This document shows positions 12,573 through 24,000 of a stretch of 64,000 nt of DNA, piece after piece (the stretch's first letter is position 1; the number at the start of each line of letters is the position of its first letter). A program made the translations under genes and the position numbers. This stretch comes from Seriola aureovittata (lineage: Eukaryota > Chordata > Actinopteri > Carangiformes > Carangidae). The stretch covers positions 7,948,835 to 8,012,834 of the forward strand of contig NC_079386.1 of assembly GCF_021018895.1 (NCBI RefSeq), given 5' to 3'. The notes under the pieces were generated by a model. The model saw nothing but the letters and a program-made list of their open reading frames with translations, made no database searches and was not told the DNA's origin.

Positions 12573-15500
12573 CAGGTGCGCACGTGTGTGTGCTACTTTT
12601 ACTGGTATGTGTTGATGTGTCGTGTTTATAGGGTTTTCCTGGCTTAAACACTTTTTCATTCCTTCATTGCTCCCTAGCTCCTGCAGCACTTAATCTGTAT
12701 TGTGGCCAACCAACAAATTTAAATTTGCTTTTAATGGACAGCTATAATTAGAGTACACTGGAAACCACTCATAGTGATCACAGAGACAGCGATTGAGCAC
12801 TTCTATAGATCAAAAAGCTTGGGACAGAATCATTCCTATATAAATGCTGCTAAGATAGGCTAATTCAATTATAGTAATCAAGTATTTTACATACAGTGTT
12901 AATTTTGGGTCTTTTCATACATGACAACATATGAAAAAAAAAAAAGAGAACTATTGTAGCCTATTACTGCAAGCTGTCATATGCTTACGCTCTCTACTAA
13001 CTTATTCGTACAAGGTTTATAGACTGCCACATAACGACCGGTAACTGATCTCCCAACACAAGTTCACAGTGTGAGTGTATTGCGTGCGTGTGTGTATGCG
13101 CGCCTGCTGTGCGCACTCGCACGACATGTGATATGTTCGTCGCTGTGGCTCAGGGAGTTATTTTGCCCTCCTGTTTCCTGCCCTGCTCACGTTTTGGGAC
13201 TTTTGCAGTGTGTAATTATCGTCCCCACTCTCTCACTGCAGCAGGTGTGTTACACGAGTGGAGTATAATGCTTTCACCCGGAGCATTCAGGCTAGGTTTG
13301 GAGCAGAAGACCACAGTGGAGTTTACTTTATATTCATGTGATATCCATATGAATGAATATAAAAAAAAGACCTGAGAAACGTGATCACTGTAAGCTGTTT
13401 CCACTGTATTATCCTGTGATTTTGTGTTCACCTAGTGCCACCACAGGCTGTGATGAATTTAATGCAACACAAGAGCGTTTGGTTATTGCAAACAGGGCCA
13501 GGTTTCGGCAAGGCAGCATGAAATGTGGGAAAGCTTTTAAATACTATATGCAGGAAAAACCCTGGTTAATGTTTATGAATATCTGATAGTATGCGTGTGG
13601 ATGCCTGTGTGTCTCTCTTGAAATAATAGTTTGATATTTTGGGAAATATGGTTATTAGCTTTCTTGCACAGAGTTAGATGAAAGGATTAATACCAATCGT
13701 GTATCTGTTAATTAGGAAGCTAGGGCCAGGACACAGTTAAGCGGGGCTGGTTGTTAGTTTTTTTTTTAGCTTTGGACAAAGCCAGTCTAGCTGTATCCTC
13801 CTGTTTACAATCTTTGTGCTAAGCTAAGCTACCTGTCTCCTTGCCCAAACTTCAAATTTAGCTCTCAGCCAGAAAGTGAATAATCGTATTCCCCAAAATG
13901 TCAAATTAAAGTTCAAAAAATAGAATACATTTACCGTCATAATAAAATGGGCTGTTGACTCTTTTAATGTCAAATTAAACACACATTTCTCATCTTGAAA
14001 TAATACCTCTCAATGATTAAATGTACCCTATCAAATTAAATATCATCTGGATTTATCTTTTCTCTGTTTCTGTCTTCCTATCTCTCTTTCTTCTACTGTC
14101 CCCTCAGAATTTGCTGACTCTGGTGAGTTACTCCTCTAATTTCTGTATCCCTCCCCCAAAAAAAACAAAAATCTGTTTGTTCTCATTCCCACAGCCTGGA
14201 GGCAATTCTCTTGCCCGACGTGTCCCATATGTATACATTTCCCAAGCGCCGCTGTGCTGTATGTCAACTCTGTACTGTCCATCCCTGCAGACTCCTTCAA
14301 ATATCTCATTCTCTTCTGTGGATGTATTCTCCCTGGAAACCCTCTGTGACCATTTCTGCATTGTTTTCCCCATTATTCCTAATCCTCTCTCTCCTCTTAT
14401 GAACTGCTTGTAGTTGTTCTAGCTTTGTGTTACTGCTCTCTGTGAGAAAGACAGAGGCCCAAAATGAGTGGTTTGTGTTTTCCTGTTAACGTTGACATTC
14501 AGCTCCATGTTTTTGAGGATTCCGGAGGGTCTTTTACACTGTGAAATATTGCGCTAGGAGGGAGATTAAGTATCATGTCCTAATTCTCTCAACTTGGGAA
14601 CTTTGTGCTTAGTTCATGAATGTACTGGGAAGATGGAGAAAAGTTGTCAGCTGTTTCCCCAGCCTTCAATAAGAGTCAATAAGAGCTTGACAGAGCAATT
14701 AATGGCAATGGCGTTAAATCGAGAGATGCAGTAGATGTTTATTCATCATCCAAATTTTGTGCTGTTCTTATTAAAGTGAATGCCCTTCAGCTTAATAATA
14801 GACCTTTAATCCTGCATGTTTTTCGTCGGAGAGAACATCGTAATGGTCCGGTACAGTTAGTTCCAGGTACAAGTGCTGCATCTCTTTTTCCATCAGTGTG
14901 GAGCTACAAACAATATCGCTTAGGAGTGGCATCAAATATTGAACTACAAAGAGAGATTGGGAGGGAGAAGGGCAGAGTGGCTCTCACTCTTCTGTCTGAG
15001 CCCTCAGTGGATGACTGAAACAAGCCTCCCAAAACAGCACTCAGAGCTCAGGCTGCGTGCATGCCTTTGGCTCAAGCCCCTCAATAAGATTTGTCACCCT
15101 GAGATCTGAGCTCTGTGGTGACTCTGAATGACTGTATGTGACCACAAAACATTTAGTAGAGGTAAATTCATGAAATACATGCATTTTTAACAACCATCAA
15201 GGTGAAATGAATTACTGGTCTTGTTATATATTTCAAACACCGACAACCTCCTCTTGTTTTTACGTAACATCTCATCTGTGTGATGATGTAGTGCAGCACT
15301 ATAAATACGGTGGCAGAGACCAGCTATCTCATCAGATGCTTCCCTGCAGATCATTATCTCACTCAGATATACTGGAACGATCGCTCACAGTGCCAATGTG
15401 GCCTTGAACATATTTGTTGACGTTAGGCCATTTTATTGAGCAGGCGTTGTACGTAGGCCCTCCACCAGGCTGGGCAGAGAGAGAGAGGAAGAGGTCATCT

Positions 15501-18500
15501 GGGTCAACCATGATACACCCATGTGAGAAGACAGTACACTTATTGGTTAAACTGGTGAGGCAGTAGAGGGTGTGGCGCACTGTTTCATTGGAAGTTGTTG
15601 ATGCAGACACGGAAGGAAATACCACAAGGGTGGCAAAAGGGGTTTATTAGTGTACATCATTTTGTACACTAATGTCACCACCCTACCCCTGCGAGCAGTA
15701 CTGTCTGTGTGGTGACCCAGGGCCCCATTGATCACATGGTTCAATAATGCACTCACTGTCACTGACCTCCCACTCACTGTACAGTGGAAATATAATTTCC
15801 ATTTATGTAGATATAACATATTGACATTCTGCTTTAGGTTTTTCATTATTTGTTTTAGTCTAACACTGTTAAAAAACGTTTTACAATAGATTACATATGA
15901 CACTGACACCAACATGATAAAGGCATTTGTTTGAAATGGAATCATCTTCGTGTGTATTGAAAAATGTAGTATACATATGATACTGTATTTACAACTATTT
16001 TTTTTCCATATGTTTACCGTTATTATCCGGATTAATAAAAGTAGGTGATGTCAAATTTTGTTACATATTATTATAAAAGACAGCGTAGGCTATTGTTCAC
16101 ATAATATTCTGTATATGACAGTCATTTTTAAATTAATAATTAGGCAGTAGGGGAATCGTTCATTTGCTTGAGTTAGAGGCAGATCGATATCTCATATCTG
16201 CACTGTAAATACTGTATGAAGCTACAACCAACAACCAGTTAGCTCAGCATAAAAACTGGAACTGGGGAAAGGGCTACCTTGGCTCTGTTCCAAGGTAACG
16301 ACCAGCACCACATTGAGGTTGCCACACAATTGGCTGAGAAGTCACTGCACCTGCTGAAGAAAGAGGCTGCCCCTTAATTCATATATTATACATTTATGAG
16401 ATTCTTATCAGTCTTTTCATTTACCCCTCAGCAAGAAAACAAGTACATGTATTTCTCAAAATCTGAAACTATTCCTTTTTATTCTGTATATTTAAATGTG
16501 TATAAGGATCCATCTTTTTTGAGCAGGTATTGCCTTAAAACCATGCCCCCCTTCATTTTGTTTTGATAGATAATCACACCTCCAGTATGTTATGTAACTG
16601 TGACCAGCCAACCACATTCATTAACCTATCATCCCTCCACTATACTCATACACCAACACCAACACACACACACACACACACACACGTCACGTCACACCCC
16701 CCTCCCGCGCCCTCTGAGCCACCCTGTGCCGGGGGGGTGAAAGAATCAATGTTAAAAGCCTTTTTACCTCAGCACAGACTGTGAATTTCCCTGACACCCC
16801 AACCCCCAGCAGACAGAACGGGCCTGCACACACACACGCTCTTGCACACGGCTCACCAGAGGTTTAGAGGTCACACCACAAGGACAAGAGGGCCCCTGGT
16901 AAACAACAACAAGCCTCCCTCTCTCGTCGGTTGCAGAGGGCGAACAGACGGCGACTGTGCGAGCGGTGATTGTGCTGTGGGTTAATTGCCCTCAGAGTAG
17001 CCTGAGTTAGAGGCCGGCCTCACAGTGATAGTGCACTTCAAACCCAAATCGTCTAATCATATGGGATTGAGGCACTTGTCTGGGAGTGCAGCAGATGAGC
17101 AAGACACTCTGCAATGGAATGTGTTTTCATCTCATTAGATTGTGTTTTCAGGGCTGCCAAGTCTTGCATTTGGCATGAGATTCGCACCATAATCCTCTCA
17201 CATGTGAGTGGAGTGGTCGCCCACTGTTGCGCAGAGTTGGATATTAGTGTGAGTGCACGTGGGCTTGTGGGTGTGGGCATATACAGGACTTACTGTATTG
17301 TATACCTACTACATGTACGAATTTAGCTCGATTTTAAAAGTTAAATGTTTTATAACGTGGGTGTTAAATACGGTGTTTGGTATGAAGGCAGTGTTAAAAT
17401 GAAGCTTGTCTTACAGTTTCACCAAGTACAGAACAGCCTCCTCGTGCCCCATCATCAGGATTATCCACCTTGATGATTTGTTGTCATGTCTGTTTAAAAC
17501 AGGAGAAAGCTTTTTATTGAGGGAAACAGGAAGCTTACCAAGAATGGATTTTAAGATGAAAAGGTTATTTTTTATTCTGCCTCCACATTGTCGGTGAGGT
17601 CCATCCACTTAGCATAAATTACACTGATGAGTTCGTGACGTGTGTGGTTTTACCACCCTGCCCATTAGAGCTAAGGGATCTAAAGTCTGTTTGGAGCTGC
17701 GGTTGTTATATTTCCCAGAACATTCTGTCAAGCATTTTTATAAGGACTACTTTTTTGGTCAAAAAGTAGTTCCAAAGAAATCTGATCTGTGGGGACATTG
17801 TGTCCTGAAAAAGATACAGTTTTCTATCACCTCCATTGTTTTGAGGTGGAGACAAAAATCTCAGAGCCTGATATCTGAAAACTGTGGCAAATAAGGTGAG
17901 AAAAAAAATTAGCTCAGATGAGCTGACCCTTTAAAAAGGGCACTGTATTTTGCACCTGTGAAATAGTAATGATAATGTACAAATGAGACTTTATTTCGCC
18001 ACTATTTGACAAAAAACCAAGCAGAATTCTCCTGTCAAAGCTGTGAACTACTTTTCCACGACAAGGTGCAGTATGGGAGGTGGAGTCTTGTGGTCCGGTG
18101 TCTTCTGTTCTGCTGCTTGACTTCAGCTGTTGCTGCAGGTTTGAATTCCCGGCTAATTCATCATGCAGCTGTGCTGACTTTCTTCTTACTGTGGCGCGAA
18201 GAACTGCTACAGTAAGGGAATCAAATTAATTGTTCAGGGTTCTTTGTGGAAATAAAATGCTGACTCATCAAGCCTTTGAATAAGCTTGCGTGCAGAGGAG
18301 AGGAGGACTCATCTTTTTGTTGCATGTTGACCCAGTAAATATTCTTCTGACTTTCCTGTTCTGTTTGTTTATTAAGATATCATTGTATGAATCTTTTTAT
18401 TATTATTTTTTATAGTAGTGTTTTTATCGCCCCCTCCCCCTCCCTTTTTCTAGCAAATCTCTAATAGCCAGAGCCTGTGCCATTGGCAGAGTCTTTATCA

Positions 18501-20963
18501 GACTGAATTACTGTAAGACTATAATGTATTTTTTTACTTGTAATTCAATCCTTGCTGCTTTGTTTTGCACTTATGCAGTGATGACTCTGAGAGACTTTGT
18601 CTTTCTGTGTGTCACCTTGTGCCTGTGTGAGTGTTTGTACAGTATGATGTAGAACCAGCAGACCTGTCTTTGTTCTGTCATGTTCACTCTTTTCCTTTTC
18701 TCTGTGTGTTCGTTGCCTTACCTTTGTCTTTTGCTGTGATGTTGTAGAGCTTGGGACTTATGGGAAACTAAAATATTATCACTCAATGACTGAGGAAGGT
18801 AAGCCTGAAAGTTTTCACTACTTGATTCTTTGAGTCAGCTTCTGTCATCCCTCTTGGTTTTTCTCCATCTCGATCATGAAACAGCACCCCAGCCCCATTT
18901 TTTTGTTTGCTTGTGACATACAGTTTGCACAGTTTTGCTTTTAAGTTTGACAACCTCTCTGAGATTTCACTGACATAAGTGCAAATCATGGTAATCATGC
19001 CATTTTTTTGAATTTGCGTTGTACTCTCATTTTTATTTTTGGTTTATTTTTTATTTCAGCCCAGAGAATATGTACATACATATTGTGTATTAATGTGTGT
19101 AGTGTTTTTATGGATTTTTATTCAATTTATTAACAAGATATTTTAAAGAAATCATGCTGATGTTTGATTCTGTGAGAAAACCACAACTGCTTCTTTGGAT
19201 TTTTGGACAAATTTTGAAAACATTTACTCTTCCTTATGCAGGCATGTAAAAACCACACACAAACACACATACAGATGCAAAGCATACCATTCCCGCCCCA
19301 CACTCTCACACTGAGAAAACACAAGGATCAAGGTTTTTCTTTTTTCTTTTTTCTTTTTCTTTTTCTCTTTCTCTTTCTTTCTTTGGCCCTGTTACCCATC
19401 TGTGTCTCTGAGAAATACATCATTCATGCCTCAGCGCTCACTCTGAGGTTCCACTTGCACCAGCAGCGGGTGCACACACGTAAGACTTACGTTGCTGAAT
19501 GTGGCAAACTGGAGTGACTCATCCACCCAGTGGTTGTGTAACAGGCAGAGCTGGCAGGGAAATGAGCGGCTGTATAAGACGGCGAGGGAAGGGCTTTGCT
19601 TTTGGTTATTCTTAAAGAGCTTCATCATTATGTAAATTTTGTGGTTTTGACAATGTGTGCACCTTAAATGGACCTCCCGGGATTTCTTTTTCCCATGCTG
19701 CACAGACTCAACACAGCCATTTAATCAAGAAAAACTTGATCTTAATTGGTTTTTAATGTTTAAGCTTTTATTTGAACTGAAACATTTGGGCCTTGTCCTC
19801 ACTTTGATTAATGCACCTGAGGGAACTATGAGGTTGTGATGAGCTTTTTTTCTTTTTTTGTTTGCCCTAAAAACTAAAGCATGATGATATTTCAACGCTA
19901 ACCCCACAAAGGCAAAACGCAGTAGCTACATAATTGAGACTTTAAACTGTTTTTCTAAAATTATTATGCAATGAAAAATGTATAATTTCTCTGGAAAGAA
20001 ATTTGCAATAACTACAAAACAGAGCTAGAGGTTAGTAACTGCACTCTGGCTGTGTTTTGCTGCCCAGTCTTCAGTAACTAGACGGTGGTTTGGTGAACAG
20101 TGGACTGCAGAAGCTGCTGTTGCACACACAGAGAAATAACCCGAAAAACAACTAAAGTAAGAGCGCTGTATCAGGTGAAAGCCAGCCAGTGAGATTGCCA
20201 TGGCTAGCCTTAGCTAATGCTAAAACTTTACTTTTACTTACTTTTACTTTTACTTTACTACACTTTTTGATTACCATTAAGTTTAGTTTGCTAGTCTGTA
20301 CATAAAAAAAAAAAAAAAAAACATTTTAATTGATACTTTGGTAATTTAGCTTATCATTTCACATAATTAAAAGAAGCAGTAGCTACTAAATTGAGGCAGC
20401 TAAAACTAACTAGCTTAGCAGATCTCAGCAGCTATCAGCTCAGCTTTTGACTCTACTGGAATCCACATGTTTTGGTGTAGTTACGCTAGTCTTTAAATCA
20501 CACATCTGAATGTATTAAATTATGAATTCATTTGTTATATTGATAGATTTAAGCTTTGGCTTGTAAATAATCTGTATTTTCCTAGGTGAGAAGTGGTAAA
20601 ATAATTAGCATAAACAGATATAGATTTGTATCTGTTATGCAGTTTGCTGATCGGCTAGAGAACTTTAAACCCTTTTTTCTAACTTCTTTTTTAACTTCAC
20701 TGTCTGTGGTTAATGCATTCTGCCTTTGTGGGTCTTTGTAGAAATGTTTTCACAGCTAGTACTGAAACCTCATGCCAGAGTGGGTTTCTTCAACATTAAA
20801 GACTTGTATATCCAAACAGAGACAATGGTGTCACACCCACATTTGTATCAAATGAACACACACAGACACACACTCACTACCATACACAACCAACTGACAG
20901 TGACCGCCTAAGGTGAGTGATGTCAAGGCAGTGGAACATTTGATGCCGTCTTGTGAAAATGTA

Positions 20964-21058
<95 letters not shown>

Positions 21059-24000
21059 TTTGTGTGCATGTGTGTGTGAAAAAGAGAGAGAGAAGGGTGG
21101 GGAAGGGCTGTGTGATGCCAAACAACAAAAAGACAAAGTAAGAGAAAGATGACGTTTGCCTAAGATAGATTAGTGAGAAAAACCCAAGCGATGGAGAAAT
21201 GTAGAGTGAGGCCGAGGAGACAGGAGGAAGGCCGGCAGTGACTTGGGGTGGTTAATGATTTTGCCAGAAGGTCACAGACAGTGTTGACATGGCTGGGTGG
21301 AGTACGTATTGATGCGTCACTGTGTCAAGCACTGACAAATCAGCCATGCCCTCTAAAAATGAAAAAAAAAAAATCTTTCAGATTGATTGCAGTGGGCTGA
21401 TTGGGACTAGGCAGGACAAGCATGCAAAGGCTGGCACGCATAGGAAGTCAGTGAAATTAAATATGGATACATGACAGCGACACGGTTAATGATGCGCAAG
21501 AGGTTTTACACCAAAAGAACTAGATGAGTCCGAATTTCAGTGTGTTGTTAAATGAAAACACTCACAAAATTTACAACAGCTGAATATGCCCGGCCTGCAC
21601 AGCCATCAAGTGTTAATAACCTGCGCTACATGATTTTGAATCATAGTTCCTCTTGTCTCAGCACTGAATTGTTGTTCGTGTGTGTGTCGTTTGGGGATTT
21701 CAGGCCGCGGGGATTTCACGGAAAAGGCATTGTTCCACAAGCCGGCAGCCAGTCATCGCTAGTCATCGCAACAAGGACAGAATTGCCTTGCGTGAGCTGT
21801 TGTTTATTATGTCAGAAGGGCACGCTGCTTATGTAAACCACAAGGTTGTGTTGTTCAATTGATGACTGGTTTCAATTCAGTCTACTGCATCACAGCATCA
21901 TCTCTCCTGAACGACTGAAGTTATGGAAACTATTAATATTATCATGAAACATTCATGCGATCTGTTCAAATTCTCTGACCAGCAGATGTGTCTCACATGC
22001 TACAGTATGCTACAGTATTTTTGTTTTCCTCAGGCTTTGCACACAAATAATGTGCTTAAAAACAGATGAAGCTAAAAGAGACATTATAATAATGATTAAA
22101 TATATGAATTACAGCTATCATTGAACTGTATTAATTTGTGTATGATATTTTATATGCTGTCCCCAGCTAAACCACTGAGTGCTTTTAGTTCCCCACTAGC
22201 CTCTTACATCTCTTGTGAGTTTTTTATCTGAGAACTGAACAAGAACAGGAGTGTATCTGACCTCCAGAAGGCAGATCTCTTCACAATAGATTCTCTCCCT
22301 GCTGGTTTTGCCTCCACAAAGGACCAGGACATTGCAGGATCATCAATATATGATATGCTATGTCATATTGACTGTTGATTTTGTTTGAATGGCACTTTTG
22401 TGTACAGCCACTGCCTTGCCTGTACTGTGCTTTTTGAAATGTGACCTCTCTGGGGTCAAAGGTGACAGCGAAGGAGCTCTGACTGGGATGAGGCCGAGAG
22501 GCTTTGAAGATGCTGCAGTGTTCAGCGCTTTGTTCCTTGTTTGACCACTGCGGCCATTCTTTTGCAGGTAAATTTCGAGAGAAGGCATCCATCCTTCACA
22601 AGATCGCTAAAAAGAAATGCCAAGTGGAGGATAGCGAGAAGGCCAATGGAGTAGCAAGCCGTTCAGGTAAAAAAGGTCTTAGATACATTTATGTTCCTCC
22701 GATGTTAAGGGAGTAGTTTGCAATTTTGGCTTTCTTGCTGAGTTAGATGAGGTGATTAATACCTCTTTTGTGTTTGTATGTTAAATATGAAGCTACCACC
22801 AGCAGCCAGTTAGCTTAGCTTAGCATAAAGATTGGGAAACAGGCGGAAGCAGCTAGCCTAGCTCCGTGCAAAGGTAACAAAACTCAGCAGCACCTCTAAA
22901 GCTCACTAATTAACACGTTTTGTGTCATTTGTTTAGTCAGTACATAAACTGAAGTTTTATGCACAATACACGTCCACAAACAAGTGCAAAGAGTGCTTCC
23001 AGTTTCAACTCAAGTCATTTTTGTATATAGAGCCCATATATTCATATAACCCAGAACTGTCCCTTTAATTAAATATTAGATTATTATTCACAAATATCAG
23101 TTTCCTGTCACTAAAACTTCATGGCTAGACATTACCTGGCTTAATATTCCTTATACTGGCCGTTAGATTTGTCCATTGAAATAGTTAATGAGCATCACAT
23201 ACGATGTTAAACAAGCATGACATTATCAAGAACTGCCAAATTGATTGAAAGTGTTGTCTTCAAGCAGTATTTAAATCAATCACAGTCACTGGCAAGTGTT
23301 ATTTATGTGTGTTTTTCACTTCAAAGAGCACCGGACCAAAGGATACACAGGAGGCCAGGGGAAGCGCTTTCATGACATCAGTGTAGTCAGAGCAGCAGAA
23401 TCAAAGCGAGACATAGATGTTTATCAACAAGGCAAAATTATGCTAACGGAACCGCATTAACATATTACCATCTTAATCAAAATGCATGACTGGTCTTTCA
23501 GGCCTCACATATCTTAAATTTAGCCTGTGGTGTCTGTAGGAAAAGATTTACTGTCTGACTAGTTTGGTGTATTATGCATGTGATTAGATTCATATCCCAT
23601 TTTATCTGTAATATCACAGCATCCAAGCAAAGGAGTGAGGTCGTGTGTTGGATGATAGTTGTATCAAGTCACATTATCTATCTGTGAATGTTTCTAATTG
23701 TGTGACAACCACACTCGGATTAAAGCAATTTCCACGGCAATTATAGTTTTATCACCTGATTACATGGCTTTCGGCTCTTTGTATTTTAATAAGGGCTGTT
23801 AACTAAGTCTGGCCTCAAATGAAATGGAGTCATATCAGCCACCAGGAAATGATGAGGGAGAGAGATGATGGTAACAGCCTCAGACAAGCACGTTCACGTT
23901 CATACACAGAGGGACATACACACACTCCTACCTCGCTGCACGTCATAACATCTCACACTCTTGTGTCTATTTGGAGCAATGACAGCTTTTGTTCCTTTAA

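Larger units (their letters stand above)
10239..14107 (+). other. slc24a2: slc24a2 intron before the microexon
   Basis: Contains a (GT)n tract at 12,525-12,568, a full MITE copy at 13,625-13,908, and a 15-bp direct duplication (ATGTTAGTTTATCAG) around 11,867-11,896. No coding exon seen. Confidence 0.75.
14123..18747 (+). other. slc24a2: slc24a2 intron between microexon and cassette
   Basis: Contains an 11-bp perfect hairpin at 15,646-15,673, a MITE copy at 16,208-16,476, a (CA)n tract and CpG-containing segment at 16,662-17,000, and otherwise unique sequence. Reverse-strand frames at 15,359-15,945 resemble no family I recognise. Confidence 0.75.
18799..22567 (+). other. slc24a2: slc24a2 intron after the cassette
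   Basis: Contains a (TTTTC/TTTC)n pyrimidine tract (19,335-19,384) and a 92-bp (GT)n tract (20,966-21,057). No exon seen. Confidence 0.8.

Noticed and set aside
15359..15945. Overlapping reverse-strand frames of 88 and 132 codons
   Set aside because: Considered as a transposase or pseudogene fragment, but no catalytic motif or family signature could be recognised.
20831..21152. Long Cys-Val and His-Thr open frames here and at the other (GT)n tracts (52.2, 53.4, 54.8, 57.7 kb)
   Set aside because: They are six-frame translations of dinucleotide repeats, present in several frames at once, with no splice or domain support.
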